Positions 49,304 through 57,069 of a stretch of 64,000 nucleotides of DNA are shown here, one piece after another. The DNA is taken from assembly GCA_963727635.1 (NCBI GenBank), contig CAVSHP010000024.1, positions 186,001 through 250,000 of the forward strand, given 5' to 3'. The notes beneath the pieces were generated by a model, which made no database searches, had not been told where the DNA came from, and saw only the letters and a program-made list of their open reading frames with translations. A program made the position numbers and the translations under genes. Position 1 is the stretch's first letter; each line of letters opens with the position of its first letter. The stretch comes from SZUA-36 sp963727635 (GTDB taxonomy: Bacteria > Pseudomonadota > Gammaproteobacteria > Xanthomonadales > SZUA-36).

Positions 49304-50563
49304 ATGAACATGAACGGCTATCAATGTTTTGTCTGCTCCTCGACGCAAAGCGAGGATTTTGACGGCTTCGTTTGCCCGCTCTGTGGCGGCAATCTCGACA
49401 TCCGCTATGACTATGAGAAGGCGGCGGAAAGAATCGAAGAAGGTCTCAGAACAGACACGCCCGATCTTTTCCGGTTTGCGGCACTTCTGCCATTAAGACA
49501 AGCCCGTTCGCCGTTTCCGTTGCGGGTGGGGGCTACGCCGCTGTACCGGGTGCGCACGCTTGACGAAATGGGCGGCATGCGCGGCCTGTATCTGAAGGAC
49601 GAAACCCTGAACCCAAGCGCTTCGCTGAAGGATCGTGCCACTGCCGTGACCATCGGCCGCGCCATGGATGTTAATGCGGGGGTTATATCGGTTGCCAGCA
49701 CCGGCAATGCCGGGTCATCGCTCGCCTGCCTGGCCGCTGCAACCGGCCTCGTGTCAGTGGTATTCGTGCCAGCCAGCGCACCGCCCGCAAAACTCATCCA
49801 GATGCTCGCGTTTGGCGCACGTGTGCTCGCAGTGCGCGGCAGCTATGATGACGCTTACGATCTATGCCTGGCCGCATCCGTCGAGTTTGGCTGGTTCAAC
49901 AGGAGCACCGGTTACAATCCATTTACCCGTGAAGGCAAGAAAACATGTGCCTACGAGATCTGGCAGGACCTGGGTCGCCGGGTGCCGGACCGCGTGCTGG
50001 TTTCGACCGGCGATGGCAATACCCTCAGTGCCATATGGAAGGGTTGGTGTGACCTGAAGGCGGTGGGATTGATTGACAGGCTGCCAAGGATTGATTGTAT
50101 CCAATCGGAGCAAAGCGCCGCGATCAGCGAGACAATCCGCGAAGTCCGCAGCGGCAGCGGACAGGACCAGGACTGGTCCCGCCTGGTCGTTAAACAGGTG
50201 CACGCATCCACACTGGCGGACTCAATATCCGTTGACCGGCCGCGCGACGGCCTGGCTGCGGTAAAAGCCGTCATCCAATCCGGTGGCGAAGCTGTGACCG
50301 TTACGGACCAGGAGATACTGGCGGCCATCCCCGGCATGGCGCGCGCTACGGGGGTATTTGCAGAACCTGCTGCTGCCGCGCCATGGGCGGGTTTGAAACG
50401 CATGGTCGGTAACCAGCAGGTTTGCCGTGATGAACTGGTGGTGTGCATCGTTTCCGGCAGCGGTCTGAAGGATGTTCCCAATGCCCGCAAGTCAGCAGGC
50501 GAGCCGCACTTGATTGAAGCTTCGCTCGAGGCTGTTCGGGAGTGTGAGCATCTGCATCGTTAG
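49304..50563 (+). CDS. Threonine synthase-like PLP enzyme with N-terminal zinc ribbon
   Basis: 419 residues. Two CxxC pairs at the start (CFVCSS and CPLCGG) form a zinc ribbon, then a fold-type II PLP domain: the lysine in NPSASLKDRATAV, STGNAGSSLACLAAATG, and VLVSTGDGNTLSAIWKGW. Similar to archaeal-type threonine synthases, but the setting, last gene of the ygfK-xdhD-ygeYW-carbamate kinase set, points to a cluster-specific lyase. It may take the role of YgeX together with the PLP enzyme at 44.6 kb. It begins 13 bp after carbamate kinase. Confidence 0.83.
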   Translation: MNMNGYQCFVCSSTQSEDFDGFVCPLCGGNLDIRYDYEKAAERIEEGLRTDTPDLFRFAALLPLRQARSPFPLRVGATPLYRVRTLDEMGGMRGLYLKDETLNPSASLKDRATAVTIGRAMDVNAGVISVASTGNAGSSLACLAAATGLVSVVFVPASAPPAKLIQMLAFGARVLAVRGSYDDAYDLCLAASVEFGWFNRSTGYNPFTREGKKTCAYEIWQDLGRRVPDRVLVSTGDGNTLSAIWKGWCDLKAVGLIDRLPRIDCIQSEQSAAISETIREVRSGSGQDQDWSRLVVKQVHASTLADSISVDRPRDGLAAVKAVIQSGGEAVTVTDQEILAAIPGMARATGVFAEPAAAAPWAGLKRMVGNQQVCRDELVVCIVSGSGLKDVPNARKSAGEPHLIEASLEAVRECEHLHR

Positions 50564-50649
50564 CATTGGCGCGGCGCTGTTGATATCCCGAGTTAAAAGT
50601 TTAGAGTTGCTAAAACTGGTAAAACTGGGGAGAATGTCGCTTCTGTGTA

Positions 50650-51420
50650 ATGACTGACATGATACGCGCCCCTAGAACTTCACTGACAGGCAACCAATCA
50701 TTGAGCGAAAACGGTCGAAAGAGGTCATTGCGTGTCCTCGAATCAATTTTCCTGGCAACGGGTCTGATTCTGCTAGCTTCCTACTTCCTCGCACGTGGCT
50801 GGGGTGACTATCAGAGCCAGGCAGATATCAGCGCGTTCGAGCAGGCCATGGCCAGCGAAACCGCATCGGCAAAACCGCAAGCTGGTGATGAAAACGGGCA
50901 AACAGACGCACCGGTTACTGGTGGCGAAAGCGGGCAAACAGTTGAGCCGGATTATTCACTCTGGTCGGACAAACGCATCGATGATTACCACGAGAGCAAT
51001 ACACAACGCGATGATGCGCCGTTGGCTATTCTGAGTATTGACAGGCTGGATTTGAAAGTGCCGGTTTATAACGGCACCGATGAGATTAATCTCAACCGGG
51101 GCGCAGGCCGCATCAAGGGCACTGCGAAAGTCGGTTCACCGGGTAACCTGGGCATCGCGGCCCACCGGGACGGGTTCTTCAGGGTGTTGAAGGACATCGA
51201 GATCGGGGACAGTATCGATATGCTGACCCATCAGGGAAAAACAGAATTTGTGGTGTCTTCCATTACCATCGTAGACCCCACGGATGTTAGCGTGCTTGCA
51301 CCTACCGACGACTCTACCATCACCCTTGTTACGTGTTATCCTTTCTACTTCGTCGGTCATGCACCCAAACGATTTATTGTAAAAGGTGAGTTACTTTCCA
51401 GTCAGGTCAACAAATCATAG
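50650..51420 (+). CDS. Class D-like sortase (Gram-negative)
   Basis: 256 residues. An N-terminal membrane anchor (29-48), an acidic/Gly-rich linker (60-105), then the sortase beta-barrel with catalytic H172 (GIAAHRDGFF), C229 (TLVTCYPF) and R241 (APKRFIV), correct order and spacing. A transpeptidase tethered to the inner membrane, facing the periplasm, that cuts an LPxT-type signal in a substrate. The next gene, 13 bp downstream, encodes a protein ending in LPTTAG plus helix plus basic tail. A dedicated sortase-substrate pair is the natural reading. Confidence 0.92.
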   Translation: MTDMIRAPRTSLTGNQSLSENGRKRSLRVLESIFLATGLILLASYFLARGWGDYQSQADISAFEQAMASETASAKPQAGDENGQTDAPVTGGESGQTVEPDYSLWSDKRIDDYHESNTQRDDAPLAILSIDRLDLKVPVYNGTDEINLNRGAGRIKGTAKVGSPGNLGIAAHRDGFFRVLKDIEIGDSIDMLTHQGKTEFVVSSITIVDPTDVSVLAPTDDSTITLVTCYPFYFVGHAPKRFIVKGELLSSQVNKS

Positions 51421-51433
51421 AGGAGGAAATATT

Positions 51434-52042
51434 ATGAATAAACTGAACCTGAAATACGGACTCGTTGCCCTTGCGGCTTTGGGTCTTTCCGCCAACGTCA
51501 GCGCTACCAATTTAACCTGTAAAGATATTACGTTTAGCCCCGAAGCATATGCTGCGTATGAATATGCAGACAAGGCATGTCTTGGGATGGTTGACCGGGA
51601 CGGCCAGGTCTTTGCCAAGTTTACGGCTACCAAGGTTGAACCACTTGCAAACAATGATGGTGTCAGCACCTACCTCCGTTTCAAACATAATGACGGCTCA
51701 GTGGGTCCGAGGCACAAGTCAAATCTACCGAGAAACTATCAGATCATGCTGGGTGATGAAGACGTCAGACTGGCAGACATTGATCCAGGTCAGGAAGTAA
51801 ACATTTACGTAAGTTCCGATTTCTGGGTATCCGACGTGGCGATTGAAGAAGCTGTTGAAGATGCCGTTGTGGCGGAAGAGGTGGAAGATGCCGTTGAAGA
51901 TGCCGCTATAGAAGACGTGGTTGAAGAGGAAGAGGCGGTACAAATGCTACCGACAACGGCTGGTCCGTTGCCATGGCTGGCACTGTTCGGTTCCCTGTTC
52001 CTGTTAGCCGGCGGCGCACTGCGTTTGTCACGCAAGCAGTAA
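51434..52042 (+). CDS. Exported protein with C-terminal LPTTA sorting signal
   Basis: 202 residues; strong GAGGAGG before ATG 51434. Signal peptide (about 1-24, ending NVSA), a globular domain with two cysteines (C29, C49), then an acidic low-complexity repeat (residues 137-169, mostly E, D, V, A, as in EDAVEDAAIEDVV). The end is a sorting signal: LPTTAG (172-177), hydrophobic helix WLALFGSLFLLAGGAL, tail RLSRKQ. The neighbouring sortase should cleave between T and A. The globular part is not a family I recognise. What it is attached to in a Gram-negative cell is unknown. Confidence 0.88.
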   Translation: MNKLNLKYGLVALAALGLSANVSATNLTCKDITFSPEAYAAYEYADKACLGMVDRDGQVFAKFTATKVEPLANNDGVSTYLRFKHNDGSVGPRHKSNLPRNYQIMLGDEDVRLADIDPGQEVNIYVSSDFWVSDVAIEEAVEDAVVAEEVEDAVEDAAIEDVVEEEEAVQMLPTTAGPLPWLALFGSLFLLAGGALRLSRKQ

Positions 52043-52135
52043 AAAAAGAATTGGAAAGAAGGGTTGTGAGTTGAGGGTAGGCAAATTCTGAATATCGAAT
52101 AGCCAGGACTTTAACCCCGAATCCAGGCAAAAAAG

Positions 52136-52171
52136 AAAGGCAGAGAGACATTTGTGCTCTCTGCCTTTTTT
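52136..52171. terminator. Intrinsic terminator between sortase operon and exporter gene
   Basis: Twelve-base arms AAAGGCAGAGAG (52136-52147) and CTCTCTGCCTTT (52157-52168), loop ACATTTGTG, then more T; A-rich on the left side. It serves the plus-strand sortase substrate gene and, in reverse, the minus-strand exporter gene. Confidence 0.9.
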
Positions 52172-52192
52172 GTTGTCGTGAACAGTGCGGAA

Positions 52193-53284
52193 CTATTCCG
52201 CCGCTGCCAGTGCATCAACCGTTTTTATCCCCATGTCAAGCCAGGCTCCGAGCAACTTGTAACCCAGTGCCAATATTACGGCGCCGATGAATAGCCCTAC
52301 AATACCTGATGTAATCATGCCGCCGATCGCGCCCAGAAGTACGACCGGCATGGGTACCTCTACCCCACGGCCAAGCAACAGGGGCTTTAACACCATGTCA
52401 CTCGAGCTGACCAGGAAACTCCAGATCAGGAAAATCACGCCGACCGTGTTGCCATCGGCTGAGAATACATAAAAAGCCACCGGCCCGAGTACAAGGATAG
52501 GAGGCAATTGGGCAATCGCCGCGATCAACACCACGACTGCGATTAAGCCCGCGCCTGGCACACCTGCGAACATCAAGCCGAGCCCCCCAAGCAAAGCCTG
52601 GATAAAAGCGATACCGATGACACCCACGGCAACACTGCGAACGGTTGAGATCGTCATTCCGACCAATTCCTCACCGTGTTGAGGTGTCAGGCGACCCGCA
52701 ACTCTTCGTAAGCTGCCACCGGCGCCTTCGGCATTAAATAGAAACACTGCGGCGATCAACATGGAGACGACAAACTGCAGCACGCCGACACCAACCCCTG
52801 CAGCGGTGCCAAGTAATGTTTTACCAGCAATCGATAATTGGTGGGGATATTGTTTCAGGAATGAGCCCAGGTTATGTGAAGCATCGTTCCAGATCTGAAA
52901 TGTTTTTTCACCAATGAGCGGCCACTTCTCAATGTAATCGGGGGGCGCTGGTATGGTGATCTTGCCCTGCACGATTGCGGTGCCCAGTGTTGTCGCACCG
53001 TGAGTCATGGAAGTTGACAGGGAGATAATCGGCCCGAGTATGACAGCAACCCCGAGGATGGCGATCAGGATGACAGCCAGCTTTTTTCGCCCTCCCAGTT
53101 TCTCAACGAGTTTTTGGAAAGGCGGATAAACTGCAACCGCGATGATGCCACCCCAGGCGATGATTGAAATAAATGGTGTCAGGATGTGCAGACACCACGC
53201 CAGGATCAGGAATATCAGGGCCAGCCTTATCGCAATTTCGATGGCCTGTGCCGTGGGATTTCTGGAAACATCAGGTGAATTCAT
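52193..53284 (-). CDS. AI-2E family transporter (PerM/UPF0118)
   Basis: 363 residues from ATG 53284; the frame extends upstream but the added residues are not family-like. About eight membrane helices (IRLALIFLILAWCLHILTPF, LAVILIAILGVAVILGPII and others) with a long periplasmic segment between. Typical AI-2E/PerM features: ILTPFISIIAWGGIIAVAVYPPFQKL at the start and FQALLGGLGLMFAGVPGA/LPPILVLGPVAFYVFSADG late in the protein. Members have been linked to autoinducer-2 export and Na+ extrusion; the substrate here is unknown. A strong hairpin overlaps its ribosome-binding site. Confidence 0.88.
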   Translation of the reverse strand: MNSPDVSRNPTAQAIEIAIRLALIFLILAWCLHILTPFISIIAWGGIIAVAVYPPFQKLVEKLGGRKKLAVILIAILGVAVILGPIISLSTSMTHGATTLGTAIVQGKITIPAPPDYIEKWPLIGEKTFQIWNDASHNLGSFLKQYPHQLSIAGKTLLGTAAGVGVGVLQFVVSMLIAAVFLFNAEGAGGSLRRVAGRLTPQHGEELVGMTISTVRSVAVGVIGIAFIQALLGGLGLMFAGVPGAGLIAVVVLIAAIAQLPPILVLGPVAFYVFSADGNTVGVIFLIWSFLVSSSDMVLKPLLLGRGVEVPMPVVLLGAIGGMITSGIVGLFIGAVILALGYKLLGAWLDMGIKTVDALAAAE

Positions 53285-53288
53285 GTGA

Positions 53289-53324
53289 GCTTGCTCCAAA
53301 GCGTTTAAGAACTTTGGAGCAAGC
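53289..53324 (-). promoter_or_regulatory. Hairpin that sequesters the Shine-Dalgarno of the AI-2E exporter gene
   Basis: Perfect 13-bp stem: GCTTGCTCCAAAG (53289-53301) with CTTTGGAGCAAGC (53312-53324), loop of 10. On the minus strand the 3' arm contains GGAG, nine nt before ATG 53284, so the folded RNA would mask the start. No T-tract follows, so it is unlikely to be a terminator for the upstream Rrf2 gene. Confidence 0.55.
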
Positions 53325-53363
53325 ATACACTGGCGCGGCTTTACCGGTCGATGAGTAGTCCCC

Positions 53364-53807
53364 TCAGGCGGCTTCTTCCTCCAGATCCAAAATATCGACC
53401 GTCTTATCCTGCGGGTCGAGAACATCCGCCAATGTGAAACATCCGAGCTTATCGAGGTAGGCCTGCATGGCGTTGTGCAGGTAACCCTTGAGACGGGTAT
53501 CTGCAGAGACTACCTGCTTTTCGGCCGGGGCTACCCCGTTGACCTTGTGCAGGTGCTTTTCCGTATTCCGTATCACCTCTTCGAGGCAGATTTCTTCGGG
53601 CGTTCGGTTCAATTGAATGCCGCCGCCGGGTCCGCGCTGGGCGCTGACAAACTCCAAACGGGTCAGGTTGCTGACCACCTTCATAAGGTGATTTTTGGAA
53701 ATATCGTAATCCTTAGAAATCTGGTTGATGGTCACCCTGTTTTGGTTGTTTTGACCCAGGTATATGAGAACACGAAGAGAGTAATCTGTGAATCGGGTTA
53801 GACGCAT
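53364..53807 (-). CDS. Rrf2 family regulator, NsrR-like but without cluster cysteines
   Basis: 147 residues from ATG 53807. Opens MRLTRFTDYSLRVLIYLG and has the NsrR winged-helix sequence (INQISKDYDISKNHLMKVVSNL, GGGIQLNRTPEEI). Where NsrR has VNC-(x5)-C-(x7)-C, this protein reads KVNGVAPAEKQVVSADTRLK, so all three ligands are absent. The only cysteines (EIC and LGC) are elsewhere. It therefore cannot hold the NO-sensing Fe-S cluster in the usual way; it may sense something else or act constitutively. It lies upstream of the exporter gene on the same strand. Confidence 0.85.
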   Translation of the reverse strand: MRLTRFTDYSLRVLIYLGQNNQNRVTINQISKDYDISKNHLMKVVSNLTRLEFVSAQRGPGGGIQLNRTPEEICLEEVIRNTEKHLHKVNGVAPAEKQVVSADTRLKGYLHNAMQAYLDKLGCFTLADVLDPQDKTVDILDLEEEAA

Positions 53808-53919
53808 GGCGGTATATCGCTCCAAGAATGAGTCCCCCCCAAACTTGTTCAGCGAATTATAGCGGCGCGGCCGTTAATGTCACAACCGCGGAAGCGGAAG
53901 GTTTGCAGAATATATGCAG

Positions 53920-53945
53920 AAAAAAGGCCGGAATTGGATTCCGGC
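53920..53945 (-). terminator. Intrinsic terminator of the cytochrome c gene
   Basis: Read on the minus strand: GCCGGAAT, loop CCA, ATTCCGGC, then a C and six T, beginning 22 bp after the cytochrome stop. The 112 bp between it and the Rrf2 gene start hold no gene. Confidence 0.8.
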
Positions 53946-53966
53946 GTCATCGTGACTTGAAAAAAG

Positions 53967-54266
53967 CTACTGGGCGGCGAAATAGGCAGCCAGGTTTTCA
54001 ATGTCGGTATCACTGAGTGCGGCAACCATGGGCGCCATCATGGGGTCCTGGCGGGTTCCATCGCGAAATGCTTTGATCTGCTTGATCAGGTACTGTTCCT
54101 TTTGCCCCGCCAGGTTTGGCCACAGGGGGCTCATACTGATACCGTTGGCGCCATGACAACTGGAGCACATGGCTGACTTTATTTTACCTGCTTCGACGTC
54201 ACCGGCAAGGGCGGATGCAGATGCAAAAAACAGCACTGAAATCAGTGTCGTCAGGAATGATTTCAT
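53967..54266 (-). CDS. Periplasmic cytochrome c (class I, c553-like)
   Basis: 99 residues: signal peptide (MKSFLTTLISVLFFASASALA), one heme-binding CSSCH at 34-38 (MCSSCHGANGISM) and a distal methionine in PMMAPMVAALSD. The closing DIENLAAYFAAQ is the family's C-terminal helix. A small soluble electron carrier; the redox partner is not indicated by neighbours. Its own terminator follows, so it is a single-gene unit. Confidence 0.92.
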   Translation of the reverse strand: MKSFLTTLISVLFFASASALAGDVEAGKIKSAMCSSCHGANGISMSPLWPNLAGQKEQYLIKQIKAFRDGTRQDPMMAPMVAALSDTDIENLAAYFAAQ

Positions 54267-54373
54267 TTAAGTACTCCGTATGCGTTTTTACCAAACAAAA
54301 GGGTGGTCCGATGGCTGCAAATTTTACCTGAAAAGTCCGCGTATTTGCATTTGCAGCCGCAACAAAAGTCCGC

Positions 54374-54550
54374 TTAACTGGACAGGACCAGCCGCGGCAA
54401 TCCGGTATTCTTTTCGTGTTCCAGAGTCATCGGCCCATGCTCAACCGAACGTGCAAGGAAACCGGCAGACATTTCCGCAATGGCTTTTTCGTCGGGCGCA
54501 GGGCTGATCGAAAGAAATAATGCAATCGTCATAAGAACGGTTGGTTTCAT
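54374..54550 (-). CDS. Possible small exported peptide
   Basis: 58 residues from ATG 54550: MKPTVLMTIALFLSISPAPDE, which could be a signal sequence, followed by a short polar tail. It lies in a 460-bp stretch (54267-54727) with no other candidate gene. No recognised family and only weak support; the rest of the stretch has no further signal that I can identify. Confidence 0.25.
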   Translation of the reverse strand: MKPTVLMTIALFLSISPAPDEKAIAEMSAGFLARSVEHGPMTLEHEKNTGLPRLVLSS

Positions 54551-54727
54551 AAATTGGTACATCTATTTGCAGTTTTTGAAAATCAGGCGTGCTGTTAAAG
54601 CTCGTACGACGCCAGGTAATTCGGCTGTGGGGTCGGGAATGCAACCGAGCTGAATATTATAACCTTTCAATATTAACAGCTGACAGGCGTTTTTCATGAA
54701 AATGCCAAATTAAAGACTCATCTGGTT

Positions 54728-55381
54728 TCAGACCTGCCTGATACCGTTTTCCGTGGCGATCAGAACCAGGTCAGCAGGCCGTGAGGCAAACAATCCGCAG
54801 GTCACCACGCCGGCCAGGTTGTTGATGGTTTTTTCCATGCCAACCGGATCGACCAGGTCCAGGTTGTAAACGTCGAGAATCCAGTTGCCATTGTCGGTGA
54901 TGAAACCCTCGCGCCAAACCGGCCGGCCGCCAAGTGCAACCATTTGCCGGGCCACCAGGCTACGCGCCAGGGGAATGACTTCCAGTGGCAGCGGGAACTT
55001 TCCAAGCACCTCGACCTGTTTGCTCTGGTCGGCAATACAGACAAATTTTTTGCTCGCAGCAGCGACGATCTTTTCCCTTGTCAGTGCCCCGCCACCGCCT
55101 TTGATCAGACGCCGGTGCGCATCGAATTCATCCGCGCCATCGATGTAGACGTCCAGGCCACCGGTCTCGTTCAAATCCAGAACTTGTATGCCGCCGGCGT
55201 TTAAAAGCCGGGTGGTGGCTTCGGAACTGGACACTGCTGCTTCGACACGTATGCCGCTTTTAATCAGTGCATCTATAAAACAGTTAACGGTGCTGCCGGT
55301 GCCAACACCAACGATGCTGTCGGCCCGGACATGGTCAAGTGCGGCCGCACCCACGAGACGTTTCAATTCATCCTGGTTCAT
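54728..55381 (-). CDS. rpiA: Ribose-5-phosphate isomerase A
   Basis: 217 residues from ATG 55381, which overlaps the stop of the EVE gene as ATGA. Sugar-phosphate isomerase of the pentose phosphate pathway: VGVGTGSTVNCFIDAL (phosphate loop), SSSEATTRLL, DVYIDGADEFD (catalytic aspartates and glutamate region), LIKGGGGALTREKIVA, and TDNGNWILDVYNL. Complete. Confidence 0.96.
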   Translation of the reverse strand: MNQDELKRLVGAAALDHVRADSIVGVGTGSTVNCFIDALIKSGIRVEAAVSSSEATTRLLNAGGIQVLDLNETGGLDVYIDGADEFDAHRRLIKGGGGALTREKIVAAASKKFVCIADQSKQVEVLGKFPLPLEVIPLARSLVARQMVALGGRPVWREGFITDNGNWILDVYNLDLVDPVGMEKTINNLAGVVTCGLFASRPADLVLIATENGIRQV

Positions 55382-55845
55382 GCTGCCCTCAACGACATGA
55401 TGTAATCCCACTGCGTGGCGGCGAGGGGTATCACGGACAGGCGGTTGCCCTTGCGGATCAGGGCCAGGTCACCCAGCGCTTCGGCGTGTTCCTTGATGGC
55501 TTTCAGGGAGATGGGCGTATCCAGCCTGGTGGTCAGGCGGATATCTAGCAGGAACCAGCTGGGGTTTTCAGGATCACTCTTCGGATCATAGTATTTGGCT
55601 TTGGGATCAAAGGCATCCGGGTCGGGGTAAGGTTCAGATACAACCTCGGCAATGCCGACGATGCCCGGGAGTTCTGTGTTGGAGTGATAAAAGAAAACGC
55701 GGTCACCCACCTTCATATCGTCACGTATGAAATTGCGTGCCTGGTAGTTGCGCACGTGTTTCCACCAACGTGTCTGGCCGGGGCATTGCGCCAGGTCATC
55801 GACACTGAAAACACTTGGTTCACTTTTAACCAGCCAATATTTCAT
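55378..55845 (-). CDS. EVE domain-containing protein
   Basis: 155 residues. Opens MKYWLVKSEPSVFSVDDL and carries TRWWKHVRNYQARNFIRDDM and VGDRVFFYHSNTE, the EVE/PUA-like core that binds modified bases, then PSWFLLDIRL. EVE proteins are small and conserved and often adjoin fau in gammaproteobacteria; the nucleic-acid ligand is not established for this member. Translationally coupled to rpiA downstream. Confidence 0.93.
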   Translation of the reverse strand: MKYWLVKSEPSVFSVDDLAQCPGQTRWWKHVRNYQARNFIRDDMKVGDRVFFYHSNTELPGIVGIAEVVSEPYPDPDAFDPKAKYYDPKSDPENPSWFLLDIRLTTRLDTPISLKAIKEHAEALGDLALIRKGNRLSVIPLAATQWDYIMSLRAA

Positions 55846-55866
55846 TGATTTCTCCGTATAAGTTTT

Positions 55867-56457
55867 TCAAGCTTGACGGCTGGTAAAGGTCAACCAGCCG
55901 TGTTCGTTCACAACCCCGTGTAGCGGCACGTCCCATTCTTCTTTCACGACCGGGTCCATTTCCTGCACGCTGTAGGCAACGCCGACCCGCAACGGTGTTT
56001 CCAGATCACGTGTCGTTTCGAGACAACGGTCGTAGTAGCCGGCGCCCATACCGAGACGATTGCCAAAACGGTCATAACCCACCAACGGCATGATGAGCAT
56101 ATCGAAGCTCGAAACCGGGATGATCCTGGTATCCCTTGGTTCTAATATACCAAAGCCGTTTTTGACGAGGTCCGTGTCCGCCCGCCATGAATGAAAATCC
56201 ATATGCCGGCCATTTTCTTTCTTGATAACCGGCAGCGCAAGACTGCAGCCATCTGCCATCAACTGTCTGCAAACCGGGGTTATATCCGGTTCGCCGTTGA
56301 ATGGCCAGTAACAGGCAATTAAACTGGCACGGCGGGACTCGACCAGGTCCAAGAGACAGACGCCGATGGCTTTATCAAGCTCGGCGCGCCGGGAGCTTGA
56401 AAACCCGGTTCTCAGGGATCTTAACGTTTGGCGCAATTTTGATCTGGATTGATTCAC
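55867..56457 (-). CDS. fau: 5-formyltetrahydrofolate cyclo-ligase
   Basis: 196 residues. ATP-dependent conversion of 5-formyl- to 5,10-methenyl-tetrahydrofolate. N-terminal basic segment MNQSRSKLRQTLRSLRTG, then the conserved MPLVGYDRFGNRLGMGAGYYDR nucleotide-binding loop (GYDRFGNRLGMGAGYYDR within it). It lies directly downstream of the 6S RNA gene, as in E. coli (ygfA), where the two are co-transcribed. Intact. Confidence 0.92.
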   Translation of the reverse strand: MNQSRSKLRQTLRSLRTGFSSSRRAELDKAIGVCLLDLVESRRASLIACYWPFNGEPDITPVCRQLMADGCSLALPVIKKENGRHMDFHSWRADTDLVKNGFGILEPRDTRIIPVSSFDMLIMPLVGYDRFGNRLGMGAGYYDRCLETTRDLETPLRVGVAYSVQEMDPVVKEEWDVPLHGVVNEHGWLTFTSRQA

Positions 56458-56555
56458 GAGTGGACCGGTGATAGGGCGCGTGTGCGGTGCGTCAGGGTAA
56501 ATCCATCGGCTGCTTTATTGCTGGCACCAGAACCACGCACCGTGAGCCGGATAAA

Positions 56556-56746
56556 ATAAACCCTCCGTGGATGCCGCTGCAGACCTGATAACCTTGAACC
56601 GGAAGGTTCAAGTGGGAAGGCTTTCTGTGCTTCAGGCTTTTCGCACGTGGGCGAACATGCACAACGGCTTTCAGATAGGCCAACCCAAAGTTATAAATTA
56701 GGGACAAGGCGTATATCAGGCCCACTGGCAAACACCACAGAGGGCA
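56556..56746 (-). ncRNA. ssrS: 6S RNA
   Basis: On the minus strand, downstream of zapA and upstream of fau, the usual place. The 5' part CCCTCTGTGGTGTTTGCC aligns with the E. coli 5' region (TCTCTGAGATGTTCGC) and pairs with the 3' part CATCCACGGAGGG (closing stem). The hallmark near the 3' end, CTTGAACC-TTCC-GGTTCAAGG followed by TATCAGGTCTGCAGCGG, is present. About 190 nt against 183 in E. coli. 6S RNA mimics an open promoter and binds sigma70 RNA polymerase in stationary phase. The ends are estimated within a few bases. Confidence 0.9.
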
Positions 56747-56754
56747 ATTCAATT

Positions 56755-57063
56755 CTAGCCCAATTGTTCATCGAGTGCATCATCAAGTTCGTTGACGAGC
56801 AAACGGATGCGGCTATCGACATTTTCCTGGCGGTGTTTTTCGACTTTTTTCAGTTTTAGCAATTCATCGGAAAGGTTCAGGGCGGTCATAACCGCGATAC
56901 GCTCAAGCGCCATCAACCTGCCCGCATTTTTAATCTCGCGCATACGTTCATCGAGGAAGACAGCGGCGGCTCTCAACGCTTCGCGTTCCCCGGCCTCGCA
57001 GGCAAACTGGTATTCCCGGTCGAGAATGTCAACCGAAATGGGTTCAGACGTTATATTTTCCAT
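56755..57063 (-). CDS. zapA: Cell division protein ZapA
   Basis: 102 residues. Opens with the short beta segment VDILDREYQFACEAGEREALRAAA and continues as a long coiled-coil helix (ERIAVMTALNLSDELLKLKK...RLLVNELDDALDEQLG), the ZapA layout. Cross-links FtsZ filaments at the division ring. It follows the zapB-like gene by 6 bp and precedes the 6S RNA gene by 8 bp. Confidence 0.93.
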   Translation of the reverse strand: MENITSEPISVDILDREYQFACEAGEREALRAAAVFLDERMREIKNAGRLMALERIAVMTALNLSDELLKLKKVEKHRQENVDSRIRLLVNELDDALDEQLG

Positions 57064-57069
57064 GCGGGC

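Noticed and set aside
56492..56752. 86-codon minus-strand frame between zapA and fau
   Set aside because: It lies on the 6S RNA gene, whose conserved hairpin and closing stem explain the sequence; the peptide has no family features.
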